A stretch of 55,935 nucleotides of DNA. It comes from Verrucomicrobiota bacterium (GTDB taxonomy: Bacteria > Verrucomicrobiota > Verrucomicrobiia > Limisphaerales > SXTU01). Positions 33,451-42,097 of this stretch are shown here, piece after piece. Positions within the stretch are counted from its first letter, which is position 1. Each line of letters starts with the position of its first letter. The notes under the pieces were generated by a model, which worked only from the letters and a program-made list of their open reading frames with translations, was not told the origin of the DNA and ran no database searches. The position numbers and the translations under genes were made by a program. The stretch is from the NCBI GenBank assembly GCA_016235545.1, contig JACRKB010000046.1, positions 1 through 55,935 of the forward strand. The letters are read 5' to 3'.

Positions 33451-34905
33451 TCACGCCATCAACTCGCGTATGACCTGCCCGCCGAACTGCGAGAGCTGCT
33501 TGAAGCGGCCGCCGTGGAAGTAGGTGAGTTTGTTGTCATCCAAGCCCAGCAGGTTCAGCAGCGTGACGTGCACGTCGCGGATGTGGTGGACGTGCGCGAC
33601 GGCCTTGTCGCCCAGTTCGTCGGTCGCGCCGATGGTGTGGCCGGCCTTCACGCCGCCGCCGGCGAACCACATCGTCATCGCGTGCGGGTTGTGGTCGCGG
33701 CCGTAGGCGGTGCCGCCGCGCACGCCGTTGTCGGGCGAGCGGCCGAACTCGCCGCAGCAGACGACCAGTGTGGAGTCGAGCAGGCCGCGCTGCTTGAGGT
33801 CGGCGAGGAGCGCGGCGATGGGCTGGTCCACCTGGCGGACAAGGTTGCCGTGCGCGCGCTCGATGTAGTCGTGGCTGTCCCAGGTGCCGGCGTAGAGCTG
33901 CACGAAGCGCACGCCGCGCTCGACGAGCCGCCGCGCAAGCAGGCATTTGCGCCCGAAGGCGTCCGTCGGTTCCGCGCCGATGCCATAACTGGCCTTGAGC
34001 TGCGCGTTTTCCTTGTCGAAGTCGAGGATGCCGGGCACTTCCATCTGCATGCGGAAGGCGAGTTCGTAGGCGTCCATGCGCGCGGCGAGCTCGTCGTGCT
34101 GCGGGTGGGCGTCTCGGTGCGCGGAGTTGAGCTTGGCGAGCAGGTCGAGGTTCTGGCGCTGGTGCTCTGGCGTGATGCCCGGCGGCGGCGTGAGGTCGAG
34201 GATGGGCGAGCCTTTCGCGCGCAGCGGCGTGCCTTGGAAATGCGCGGGGAGAAAACCGTTGCCCCAGTTCGCCGCGCCGCCCTGCGGGTAGCTCACCTCC
34301 GGCAGCACGATGAAGCCCGGCAGGTTTTGGTTCATCGAGCCGAGGCCGTAGGTCACCCACGAACCGATGGCCGGGTCGCCGCCGAAGCGGTTGCCGGTGT
34401 TCATCTGATACATCGCGGTCGGGTGGTTCACCGAATCCACCTGTGCGCCGCGGAAGAAGCAGAGGTTGTCGGCGACCTTCGCGAGGTGCTCCCAGTTCTC
34501 CGCGATGTCCGCTCCGCTCTGGCCGGCCTTGCGGAACTTGAACGGGCTTTGCACGTAGTAGCGTTTCCCGCTCTCCATCGCGGACTTCATCTTGCCCTCA
34601 CGGACAAATTCCTTCAGGTGCATCTCTACGAGCTTCGGCTTCGGGTCGAAGGTGTCGATGTGAGACGGCCCGCCTTCCATCATGAGGAAGATGCAGCGCG
34701 TGGCCTTCGCGGGGAGGTGGACCGGTTTCGGCGCGAGCGGCGAAACGGGTTTCGAGTTTTGGGTTTGGAGTTTGGAGTTCACCTCCGCAGCCAGCAGCGA
34801 ACTGAACGCCACACTGCCGAGGCTTGCGCCGAGCGAATACACGAAGTCCCGGCGAGTCGGTGCGTGCAAGGCGCGGCGACCGGCGCAGGGAAAAAACGGC
34901 TGCAT
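33451..34905 (-). CDS. DUF1501 protein, Tat-exported (sulfatase-fold)
   Basis: A 484-aa protein with a twin-arginine leader (APTRRDFVYSLGASLGSVAF). The mature part has DUF1501 signatures: CIFLMMEGGPSHIDTFDPKP, SWVTYGLGSMNQNLPGFIVL, WDSHDYIERAHGN, VVCCGEFGRSP and GRDHNPHAMTMWFAGGGVK. DUF1501 is an alkaline-phosphatase/sulfatase-like fold of unknown substrate, normally encoded next to a PSD1 protein. Here the PSD1 partner at 35580 is separated from it by an opposite-strand gene. Residues about 40-55, between leader and domain, are encoded by tandem GAGTTTGG-type units (see repeat at 34741). The ATG at 34905 is chosen because it begins the leader. Confidence 0.92.
   Translation of the reverse strand: MQPFFPCAGRRALHAPTRRDFVYSLGASLGSVAFSSLLAAEVNSKLQTQNSKPVSPLAPKPVHLPAKATRCIFLMMEGGPSHIDTFDPKPKLVEMHLKEFVREGKMKSAMESGKRYYVQSPFKFRKAGQSGADIAENWEHLAKVADNLCFFRGAQVDSVNHPTAMYQMNTGNRFGGDPAIGSWVTYGLGSMNQNLPGFIVLPEVSYPQGGAANWGNGFLPAHFQGTPLRAKGSPILDLTPPPGITPEHQRQNLDLLAKLNSAHRDAHPQHDELAARMDAYELAFRMQMEVPGILDFDKENAQLKASYGIGAEPTDAFGRKCLLARRLVERGVRFVQLYAGTWDSHDYIERAHGNLVRQVDQPIAALLADLKQRGLLDSTLVVCCGEFGRSPDNGVRGGTAYGRDHNPHAMTMWFAGGGVKAGHTIGATDELGDKAVAHVHHIRDVHVTLLNLLGLDDNKLTYFHGGRFKQLSQFGGQVIRELMA
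34741..34785. repeat. Tandem GGGTTTGGAGTTTGGAGTT units inside the DUF1501 gene
   Basis: The 7-nt unit GGAGTTT/GGGTTT is repeated in frame just after the Tat leader and gives peptide NSKLQTQNSKP. Such NSKLQTPNSK strings are the usual translation of an intergenic repeat. Confidence 0.65.
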
Positions 34906-34990
34906 CGAGCAATAGACTTCACGACCGCGCTGGTTTCTCAACTGGAAATTTCTGTCTGACAAAACCCGCGCCAGCCACCATCGTGCCGAC

Positions 34991-35557
34991 GTGGAAACAG
35001 AGGGCGCATACGTCCTGCGCGAGCAGACCGGCACAAGTGGACTGGAGCAAACAGTCCGCGCCGCCGTCGCGTCGCTTGCCGAGCACGACATCCCGCACCT
35101 CATCGCCGGCGGGCTGGCGGTGCAGGAGCACGGTTACTTTCGCGTCACGCTGGACGCGGACATCATCGTGCCGGACGCTGCGGAAGCCGCAGAGTTTCTG
35201 ACTGGTGACTTGTCCGGCCCGTTCGTGCGCGAGCCGGGCTTCGAGGACACGCTCCGCGATAAACGCACCGGCATCCAAATCAATTTCCTCCCCGCCGCCG
35301 GAGTGGTGAAGGCCGGCTGCCGCGTGCCGTTCCCGGTGCCAGACAAAGTTTCCGCCACGCCGCAGTTCGTCCCGCTGGAGGCTCTGCTCTCCCTCAAGCT
35401 CGACAGTTGGAACAACAGCCCCGCCCGTCGCGCGCGGGACAAGGGCGACGCGGTGGAACTCATCCTGAAGCGCAAACTCCCGCGCGATTTCGCCGTGGAT
35501 GCCGCAGTGCGCGCACTCTATGTGCAGCTCTGGGATGAGCTGACGGCGGAGAAGTAG
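34991..35557 (+). CDS. Nucleotidyltransferase-like protein (AbiEii-like fold)
   Basis: A 188-aa protein with IAGGLAVQEHGYFRVTLDAD, which resembles the GG...DxD core of small nucleotidyltransferases such as the AbiEii/DUF6036 group, followed by FEDTLRDKRTGIQINFLPAAG and FVPLEALLSLKLDSW with an RRARDKGDAVELI tail typical of these proteins. Such proteins act in some type IV toxin-antitoxin systems or as stand-alone transferases. No obvious partner is adjacent. It lies on the opposite strand between DUF1501 and PSD1, and so interrupts that usual pair. Confidence 0.7.
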   Translation: METEGAYVLREQTGTSGLEQTVRAAVASLAEHDIPHLIAGGLAVQEHGYFRVTLDADIIVPDAAEAAEFLTGDLSGPFVREPGFEDTLRDKRTGIQINFLPAAGVVKAGCRVPFPVPDKVSATPQFVPLEALLSLKLDSWNNSPARRARDKGDAVELILKRKLPRDFAVDAAVRALYVQLWDELTAEK

Positions 35558-35579
35558 CGGCGGCGTTCCGAACGCTGGC

Positions 35580-38555
35580 TCAGTAAACGTAGGCGAACTC
35601 GTTCGCGTTCAGCAGCACGAGGCAGACCTCGGCGAGTCCGCGCAACTCTGGCGAGGCGCCGGCAGGTTGGAGGTCCGGGACGAAGTCGGCGGCGGCTTCG
35701 AGCGGCTCGGTGAACTTGAACTTCTCGCCGGTGTTTTCCTCCACGGCCTCGCGCGTGACAGAGCGCGGCGGCGCGGCCGTCTCGAACTTCAGCGTGCGAT
35801 GCCGCACCGTCATCGCGTCCCAGTGGGCAAGGCACGTCTTCAGCTCGTCCGGCTTGGGGGCGCGGTTGAACGCCAGTTGAAACGCACGCTCAATCACCGC
35901 CGGCCGCTGCCCGCTGGCCGCTGCCCGCTCCCGCAGCGCGCGGCTCGCAAACGCCAGCGCGCGGTCATACGTGGCCTTGCTGTTGAAGAGCGCGAAAACC
36001 TGCGGCGTGACGGTCGAGGCCTCGCGGGCTTCACAGCTCAGGTCGGGCGAGGGCGCGTTGAAGACTTCCATGAACGGGTCGCCGAGGCCGCGAATCTTCA
36101 GCGCGTAAAGGCTGCGCCGGTGGCGCTGCTCTGGCTTGGGCGAGGGCTGCCACGCCTCGGCGAACGTGCCCATGACCTGCCGCGGCTGGAGTGCGGCTTC
36201 GAGGTTCATCTCCGGCCGCACCGGGATGCCGCCGAGCGCGGGGTTCAGCTCGCCGGAGACGCGGAGCATGGCGTCGCGCAGTTCCTCGGCGGTGAGGCGG
36301 CGTGGGTTGAACAGAGAGTAATTAGTGATTAGTGAGTCAGTGCTTAGTTGGCTGGGTGACTTCGCGGCGCCCTTCGCTGACTGATTACTAATTACCTCCT
36401 CACTAATCACTGCCCCCCTCCGATACGCCTCGCTCGACATGATGAGCCGATGCATCGCCTTCACCGACCAGCCGCGCTCGACGAACGTCGCGGCGAGCCA
36501 GTTGAGCAACTCGGGATGCGTGGGTTTCTTGCCGGTCGCGCCGAAGTTGTTCGGGTTGCCCGCGAGCGCCTGGCCGAAATGCCATTGCCAGATGCGGTTG
36601 ACCATCACGCGCGCGGTGAGCGGGTTGTCCGGGGCGGCAATCCAGTTGGCGAGGTCAAGGCGTCGGCCCGTGATGGAGTTCGTGATGCGTGATGCGTGAT
36701 GCGTGATTGCCGAAAGCGCGCCGGGTGCGACCTTCGCCGCCGGTGAGAACGGGTCGCCGCCGGTGAGGATGCATGTCTCCTCAAGCTCCCCAATTGCCAC
36801 GCGGTTCGCCGGCATCCGCATCGGGTTCACGACGGCCTTCACCTCCGGCGTGCGCCCGCCATAGACGGCGAAGGCGACCGGCTCGAAGCGCTCCAGCTCC
36901 CACTTGAGGCGCTCCAGTCCCTTGCGCGCGATGCGCTCGTGGCCGTAGTCCTCGGGCGTGAAGCCGATGAGCTTCGGCGGAATCTGCGCCTCGGGGAGGC
37001 CGCGTCGCGTAAGAACGGCGCGCACCTCGGAGTAACCGGCTTCGCGTCCGCGCTTGTCCGTCTTGCCGGTGACTTCCTCTACGGCCTGCTCAAACACTTT
37101 CGCGTCGAGCTTTCGTTCCGCATACCATGCACGCGCAGCGGCGAGGGACTTGTCATCGAGTCGCTTGAGCTGCGCGAGGTAGAACTCGCGGCGCTGCTCG
37201 AGATTTTTTTTCTCCTCGAAGCCGTCGATGTTCTCGCCGGGCAGGAACTCCGCCGGACGGTCGGCCATCTGCGTGGTGCTGAAGACGGCTTGGAAGGAGT
37301 AGTAATCGCGCGTGGGAACGGGGTCGAACTTGTGGTCGTGACAACGCGCGCACTGGAGCGGGTGCGCTAGGAAGACCTGCCCGACGCTGTCCGTCACGTC
37401 GTCGAGGAAGCGCTGGCGCGCGACCTTGGCGACCTCCATGCCGGTGAGTTCCCACGGACCCATGCGCAGGAAGCCGGTGGCGACCAGAAGTTGAGAGTCG
37501 AGAGTTGAGAGTTGAGAGGCTTCCGCGAGCTCGTCGCCGGCGAGTTGCTCGCGGATGAACTGGTCGTAGGGCTTGTCGCTGTTGAAGGCGCGCACCACGT
37601 AGTCGCGGTAACGCCATGTGCTGCCGCGCGCGTAGTCGTTCGCGAAGCCGCTGGAGTCGGCGTAGCGGACGACATCGAGCCAGTGGCGGCCCCAGTGCTC
37701 GCCGTAGTGCGGCGAGGCGAGCAATCGGTCCACCAGCTTTGCGAACGCCTTGCCATCGCTGTCCTTGTCCTGCACGAACGCAGAGACTTCCTCCGGCGTG
37801 GGCGGCAGGCCGAGCAGGTCGAACGTAGCGCGGCGGATGAGCGTGCGCCGGTCGGCGAGCGGGGCGGGGCGGGCGTTCGCAGTAGCGAGCTTCTGGTTGA
37901 TAAAGCCGTCAATCGGGTTCGCGGGGAGAGTGTTCAGTATCCAGTGTTCAGTTTTCAGTGGGGACGGCGCGCCGGACGCGGCGGGCTGCGCGCTTCGGGA
38001 CTGAATACTCACTGCCGGAACCGCCGGTTTCCTCACCGGCTGATACGCCCACAGATTCTCCGGCTTGTAGCGGCGGTTCGTCCACTCGGCGGAGAGGCCG
38101 CCGCTGGTCTTCACTGTGATGCCGTCCTCGGCGGACCACTTGTCGGCGTTGGCCTTGGAAATCTCTGCTAGCCGATTCGCATCCGGCCAAGGCGCGCCGC
38201 CAGTAATCCACTCCTTCACCCAAGCAAGCTGCTCCTTCGTGAGCTTGTCGTTTTCCTTCGGGGGCATCGCAGCCCAGTTCTCGTCCACGTGCTCGCGTGT
38301 GACGGCGAGCCAGAGCGGGCTGGCATCAGGCTTGCCGGGGACGACCGACGGCTTCTCGCTCTCGCCGCCCTTGAGCAGGCCGGCGCGCGTCCTCATGTCG
38401 AGGCCGCCCTTGATTTTCCTCGAGTCATCGCCGTGGCAGGCGAGGCACTTCTCCTTGAAGAGCGGCTGGATGCGGCGGGCAAACAGTTCCTCGGCTGACG
38501 CGAGGGGCGGCAGAATCAAAACGAGAAACAGAGTGGCGGCGGTGCGCGGGTTCAT
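35580..38555 (-). CDS. PSD1-type protein (cytochrome c + DUF1549 + DUF1553)
   Basis: A 991-aa exported protein with signal peptide about 1-21. The PSCyt1 module at about 22-110 has CLACH at 37-41 and GLDMRTRAGLLKGGESEKPS. DUF1549 follows (RRATFDLLGLPPTPEEV, GRHWLDVVRYADSSGFAND), then DUF1553 (DWIAAPDNPLTARVMVNRIW type text, FNPRRLTAEELRDAML, LGDPFMEVFNAPSPDLSCEA). PVC genomes pair it with DUF1501 and sulfatases; a role in polysaccharide use is suspected. Five or more in-frame stretches are low-complexity repeats rather than protein family sequence, at about residues 182-209, 343-355, 614-627, 712-749 and 873-885. The ATG at 38555 is chosen because it starts the signal peptide. It lies 89 nt behind the sulfatase. 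Confidence 0.92.
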   Translation of the reverse strand: MNPRTAATLFLVLILPPLASAEELFARRIQPLFKEKCLACHGDDSRKIKGGLDMRTRAGLLKGGESEKPSVVPGKPDASPLWLAVTREHVDENWAAMPPKENDKLTKEQLAWVKEWITGGAPWPDANRLAEISKANADKWSAEDGITVKTSGGLSAEWTNRRYKPENLWAYQPVRKPAVPAVSIQSRSAQPAASGAPSPLKTEHWILNTLPANPIDGFINQKLATANARPAPLADRRTLIRRATFDLLGLPPTPEEVSAFVQDKDSDGKAFAKLVDRLLASPHYGEHWGRHWLDVVRYADSSGFANDYARGSTWRYRDYVVRAFNSDKPYDQFIREQLAGDELAEASQLSTLDSQLLVATGFLRMGPWELTGMEVAKVARQRFLDDVTDSVGQVFLAHPLQCARCHDHKFDPVPTRDYYSFQAVFSTTQMADRPAEFLPGENIDGFEEKKNLEQRREFYLAQLKRLDDKSLAAARAWYAERKLDAKVFEQAVEEVTGKTDKRGREAGYSEVRAVLTRRGLPEAQIPPKLIGFTPEDYGHERIARKGLERLKWELERFEPVAFAVYGGRTPEVKAVVNPMRMPANRVAIGELEETCILTGGDPFSPAAKVAPGALSAITHHASRITNSITGRRLDLANWIAAPDNPLTARVMVNRIWQWHFGQALAGNPNNFGATGKKPTHPELLNWLAATFVERGWSVKAMHRLIMSSEAYRRGAVISEEVISNQSAKGAAKSPSQLSTDSLITNYSLFNPRRLTAEELRDAMLRVSGELNPALGGIPVRPEMNLEAALQPRQVMGTFAEAWQPSPKPEQRHRRSLYALKIRGLGDPFMEVFNAPSPDLSCEAREASTVTPQVFALFNSKATYDRALAFASRALRERAAASGQRPAVIERAFQLAFNRAPKPDELKTCLAHWDAMTVRHRTLKFETAAPPRSVTREAVEENTGEKFKFTEPLEAAADFVPDLQPAGASPELRGLAEVCLVLLNANEFAYVY
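35900..35935. repeat. In-frame GCCGCTGCCCGCTG tandem units in PSD1
   Basis: CCGCTGCCCGCTGGCCGCTG followed by CCCGCTC: near-tandem repetition of an approximately 8-9 nt unit, encoding RERAAASGQRPAVIE. Confidence 0.5.
36308..36420. repeat. Inverted AGTGATTAGTGATTAG cassette inside PSD1
   Basis: The left arm has GTAATTAGTGATTAGTGAGT; the right arm has ACTGATTACTAATTACC, then CTCACTAATCACTG, the inverted form of the same 8-nt unit. The AT-rich cassette stands out from the GC-rich gene and is translated in frame (EEVISNQSAKG ... LITNYSLFNPRRL), just before the conserved FNPRRLTAEE of DUF1553. Confidence 0.85.
36675..36712. repeat. Tandem GATGCGT units inside PSD1
   Basis: GTGATGCGTGATGCGTGATG then CGTGATT: four 7-nt units, in frame, encoding ITHHASRITNSITG. 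Confidence 0.85.
37490..37525. repeat. Tandem GAGAGTT units inside PSD1
   Basis: GTTGAGAGTCGAGAGTTGAG then AGTTGAGAG: 7-nt units, in frame, encoding SQLSTLDSQLLV. The same unit occurs between genes at 11321 and 43849. Confidence 0.85.
37928..38010. repeat. GTGTTCAGT units inside PSD1
   Basis: GTGTTCAGTATCCAGTGTTC then AGTTTTCAGTGG: in-frame units encoding KTEHWILNTLP, within a longer low-complexity linker. The same unit forms the intergenic hairpin at 53132-53201. Confidence 0.8.
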
Positions 38556-38644
38556 GCCGGTGTGGCTCGTGCAGTTGGACGGGGACTGGCGATGGCTGGT
38601 CACATCCGAATCAGGGCGCAACAGGGGTGGCTTCAAATCGGGTT

Positions 38645-40480
38645 TCACTTCTTCAGCGTGAGCATCACCTGCCGCACTTCCATCACGCTCTCACCGGGAA
38701 TCTCCAGCGCGCGGAGCGTGAGCGGGCCGCGACCTTTTTCCAGCCGCAGCGTCCCGAGGTGCAGCGGGCGAAACTCCTTCATCTGCGACTCGGCGGGCGG
38801 GCGCGCGATGGTGTCCTGATTTGTGCGGAGCGGCGGGTTCCACGCGGGCGCGACTTTGCCGGTGAGCTTGCTGCCGTTGAAGCTGAGTTCAATCGTCGAG
38901 CCGGGATCGGCGGCGGCGTAGAGGATTGTCACGTCATAGTTGCCGGTCGTGTTGACGGCTATGTCCCACGTCAGCTTGTCCTCGGTGGACTTCCAGTTCA
39001 CGAAGTAGGAGGAGTTCGGCGCGCTGGCACTGCGCTTGATTGCGCCGTGTGCCACGCCGTCGCGCGCGGGAAGCGGCGTGAGGGGAAACTCCGCGTAGCC
39101 GACGGGATAGGGGCGGTCGTCGGACGGGAGGCCGCCCCCCTTGGCCTTGCCCTTCGCATTGGGCACGGGCGCGGTGGTTTGGCCGAGCACGTCCGTGCGC
39201 CAGCCGGCGACAGCGGCGGCGAACCTCGCGCTCACCTCGGGCTTCTCCGTCGCGATGTTCTTCAACTGGCCGGGGTCCGCGATCATGTCGAAGAGGGCGC
39301 CGGAGTTGTCGAAGCGGTATTGCTGCGTGCGTGCGCCGACGTTGCCGCCCCAGTGTGAGAAAATCATCCGGTCCGGCCAGCCGCGCCGCTGCGCGCCGGC
39401 GAGCAGGCTGGAAAGATCTTGTCCGTCGAGGGGCTTCTCCCCGACGCGCTTCACCCCGGCCAGCGCAGTGAGCGTGGGCAGCAGGTCAATCGCCCCGGCG
39501 ATCTCGCGCACGACCGTGCCGGGCTGTATGCCACCGGCAGGCCAGCGGATGAAACACGTCGAGCGCACGCCGCCCTCGTCGGTGGTTCCCTTGCGGCCCT
39601 TCATGCCGCCGTTCCAGCGCCACGAGTTCGGGCCGTTGTCGGAGAAGTAGAGGACGATGGTGTTCTCCGCGAGCTTGAGAGCATCGAGTCGCCTGAGCAC
39701 GCGGCCCACGTTCCAGTCGAGGTTTTCGACCATCGCGAGCGCGCAACGGGTCTGATCGATATCCTCCGGATCGCCGGGCTTGGCGCGCAGCGGAACGGGC
39801 TGGCCATCGAACCGTTTCCAATACTCCTGCGGCACGGCCCAAGGCGAATGCGGCGTGTTGTAGGGCACGTAGCAGAAAAACGGGCTCGCCTTGCTCTTCT
39901 CGATGAATCCAAGCGCATGCTCGGTGAGATCGTCCGCGATGAAGCCCTTGCCCCGCACGAGCTTTCCGTTCTGCTCCAGCGGCGGGTCGAAGTATTCGCC
40001 CCAGTGGCCGGAGGTGAAGCCGTAGTATTCGTCGAAGCCGCGCGCGTTGGGGTGGAACGGCCACTGGCTGCCGTTGTGCCATTTGCCAAACGCGCCGGTC
40101 ACGTAGCCGGCAGCCTTGAAGGCGTCGGCGATTGTTTTCTCGTCCACGTTCAGCCGCTCCAGCCCGGTCGAGACACCGCGCACGCCACCGCGCGGATGGT
40201 AGCGGCCCGTGAGGAACTCCGCGCGCGTGGGGGCGCACACGGGGCAGACATAGAAGCGGTCGAGCACAGCGCCGCCACGCGCGAGGGAGTCAATGTTCGG
40301 CGTGCGGATGTTCGAGTTCCCGTTGAACGAGTAGTCGCCCCAGCCCGAGTCGTCGGCGAGAAAGATGAGGATGTTTGGCCTCGCGGCCGCGCTGGCGTGG
40401 CCGCACAGGCCGCACAGGACGCACAGGACGTGAAGAATCGTGACGAAAGCGAGGCAGGCGTGGCGCATGGCTTTGAGCAT
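38645..40480 (-). CDS. Exported sulfatase with C-terminal accessory domain
   Basis: A 611-aa type I sulfatase hydrolysing sulfate esters. After the signal peptide come NILIFLADDSGWGDY (metal Asp43/Asp44) and the formylglycine site CAPTR (Cys82 to Arg86), followed by LTGRYHPRGG. Further family motifs are KWHNGSQWPFHP, YVPYNTPHSPW and IVLYFSDNGPNSWRWNGGMKG. From about residue 470 a beta-rich domain (NYDVTILYAAADPGSTIELS) resembles carbohydrate-binding accessory domains such as DUF5077. The signal peptide contains HVLCVLCGLCGHA, encoded by tandem GCACAGGAC units. An alternative ATG is four codons downstream. It begins the minus-strand series sulfatase - PSD1 - DUF1501. Confidence 0.94.
   Translation of the reverse strand: MLKAMRHACLAFVTILHVLCVLCGLCGHASAAARPNILIFLADDSGWGDYSFNGNSNIRTPNIDSLARGGAVLDRFYVCPVCAPTRAEFLTGRYHPRGGVRGVSTGLERLNVDEKTIADAFKAAGYVTGAFGKWHNGSQWPFHPNARGFDEYYGFTSGHWGEYFDPPLEQNGKLVRGKGFIADDLTEHALGFIEKSKASPFFCYVPYNTPHSPWAVPQEYWKRFDGQPVPLRAKPGDPEDIDQTRCALAMVENLDWNVGRVLRRLDALKLAENTIVLYFSDNGPNSWRWNGGMKGRKGTTDEGGVRSTCFIRWPAGGIQPGTVVREIAGAIDLLPTLTALAGVKRVGEKPLDGQDLSSLLAGAQRRGWPDRMIFSHWGGNVGARTQQYRFDNSGALFDMIADPGQLKNIATEKPEVSARFAAAVAGWRTDVLGQTTAPVPNAKGKAKGGGLPSDDRPYPVGYAEFPLTPLPARDGVAHGAIKRSASAPNSSYFVNWKSTEDKLTWDIAVNTTGNYDVTILYAAADPGSTIELSFNGSKLTGKVAPAWNPPLRTNQDTIARPPAESQMKEFRPLHLGTLRLEKGRGPLTLRALEIPGESVMEVRQVMLTLKK
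40395..40432. repeat. Tandem GCACAGGAC units in a signal peptide
   Basis: CCGCACAGGCCGCACAGGAC, then GCACAGGACG: a 9-nt unit repeated about three times, in frame, encoding the Cys-rich VLCVLCGLCG part of the sulfatase signal peptide. Confidence 0.75.
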
Positions 40481-40706
40481 ACACGGTGTAGGACGGCGGC
40501 GGAAAGGCCGGAGGTGACGACTTGTCCTCAGCCAGCGATTGAACGGGCACGGATGAAATACAGGTGAAACACCGACTGGGACGAGGCGAACACATCCTCC
40601 GATTATTGTTCCGGCTCAAGCCGGGCAACCCCAGCACGACCCGATGCAACGAGCGTGCTTTTGCTTGAGCTGCCGGGCCGCCTGAGCATCATGTCGCCCA
40701 CGCACT

Positions 40707-42086
40707 ATGAAACCGACCTCGCCTGCCCCCTCCACTTCCACCATCACCCGCCGCACCTTCCTCAGAACCGGTGCCGTGCTGACCGCCAGCGTTGCCGCCC
40801 TCTCCGGACCGGCGCGGGCGCAGGTCAATAAGAACAGCCGGCTGCGCATTTTCCAGGCAGGCGTCGGCGGCATTGGCGGCCTCCAGCGCAACGGCCTGAA
40901 AGGCCACCCGATGGTCGAGTGGGCCGGCTTCTGCGACGTGGATCAGCGCGAGCTCGACAAGATGAAGCGGGAGCATCCCGGTGCCTGGATGGTGAAGGAC
41001 TACCGCGAGGCCTACGCCAGCCGCGCGGGCGATTTCGACGCCGCGATTGTGGACACGCCGGACTTCCACCACGCGCCGATGATGCTCACCGCGATGAAGC
41101 ACAACAAACACCTCTACGGCCAGAAGCCGCTGGTGCACCAACTGGATGAACTGCGGATGATCCGCGCCGGGCTCAAGGCGCGGCCCGGGCTTGTGACGCA
41201 GATGGGCAATCAACGGGCCTGCAACACCGGGCGCATGCAGGCCGTGGAGGTGCTCCGCCGCAACCAGCTCGGTCGCCCGGTCGAGGCCTGCGTCTGGACC
41301 GGCTCCGTCGAGCGCGGCCACTATTTCGCCGACGCATGGAGTGCTTACGCGCCCGCCCAGCCGGTGCCTGTTTATCTCGACTGGAACCTGTGGCGCGGCC
41401 CCATCAGCGCGGACCTTCCCCACAGCGAGGACCTCGCTCCGCGCCGTTGGCGCGCCTTCTGGGAAACCGGCGGCGGCCAGCTTGCCGACTGGGGCTGCCA
41501 CCTGCTCGACCTGCTTTACTTCGCCTACGACCTGCCTTCGCCGGAGGCGGTGCTCACCCAAACCATCCGCCCTTCCAACACGGGACACTCGGCGCACAAC
41601 CAAAGCACAGTCACCTATCCGGGCGGCGGGAAGTTTGCCCGTGACAAATTTGTAGTGCGCTACAACGACAGCGGCCTGCAACCGTCGTTTGCCGCGCTGG
41701 GCCTGCCGCCGATGAAGGTGGGTGCCAACCGCACCATGGTCGTGTGCGAGGAAGGCACCTTGCTGCTGGAGGCCGACGGCAAAATCGCCATCTTCCGCAA
41801 GGGCAAGGCCGTGGAGAACGAACCGCTGCCGCAGGTCGAGCCGCGCCACCATTGGAAGGACTGGGCGGACAACTGCCTCGGCGCGAGGAAGCCGCTGTGG
41901 ACCCCCTTCGACATCGGATCACGGATCACCGAACCCGCGCTGCTGGCGGTGAAGGCCACCCGCTTCCCGGGCCAGGAACTGCGTTGGGACGCTGCCAGCT
42001 TCCGCTTCACCAACCACGACAAGGCGAACGCGGAAATCCTCTCACGCACCTACCGGGAAGGTTTCGCCCCGCCGCCGGTGGGCTGA
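40707..42086 (+). CDS. Tat-exported Gfo/Idh/MocA family oxidoreductase
   Basis: A 459-aa NAD(P)-dependent sugar dehydrogenase-like protein. The twin-arginine leader is TRRTFLRTGAVLTAS (14-28). The Rossmann fold follows (LRIFQAGVGGIGG, VEWAGFCDVD) with YGQKPLVHQLDELR in place of the usual EKP motif. The C-terminal alpha/beta domain includes WNLWRGP, WETGGGQLADWGCHLLDL and HHWKDWADNC. Exported members are abundant in PVC bacteria and may be pre-folded with cofactor. It is transcribed divergently from the sulfatase across a 226-nt gap in which I see no clear repeat or promoter. Substrate unknown. Confidence 0.93.
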   Translation: MKPTSPAPSTSTITRRTFLRTGAVLTASVAALSGPARAQVNKNSRLRIFQAGVGGIGGLQRNGLKGHPMVEWAGFCDVDQRELDKMKREHPGAWMVKDYREAYASRAGDFDAAIVDTPDFHHAPMMLTAMKHNKHLYGQKPLVHQLDELRMIRAGLKARPGLVTQMGNQRACNTGRMQAVEVLRRNQLGRPVEACVWTGSVERGHYFADAWSAYAPAQPVPVYLDWNLWRGPISADLPHSEDLAPRRWRAFWETGGGQLADWGCHLLDLLYFAYDLPSPEAVLTQTIRPSNTGHSAHNQSTVTYPGGGKFARDKFVVRYNDSGLQPSFAALGLPPMKVGANRTMVVCEEGTLLLEADGKIAIFRKGKAVENEPLPQVEPRHHWKDWADNCLGARKPLWTPFDIGSRITEPALLAVKATRFPGQELRWDAASFRFTNHDKANAEILSRTYREGFAPPPVG

Positions 42087-42097
42087 ACCATAAACCG

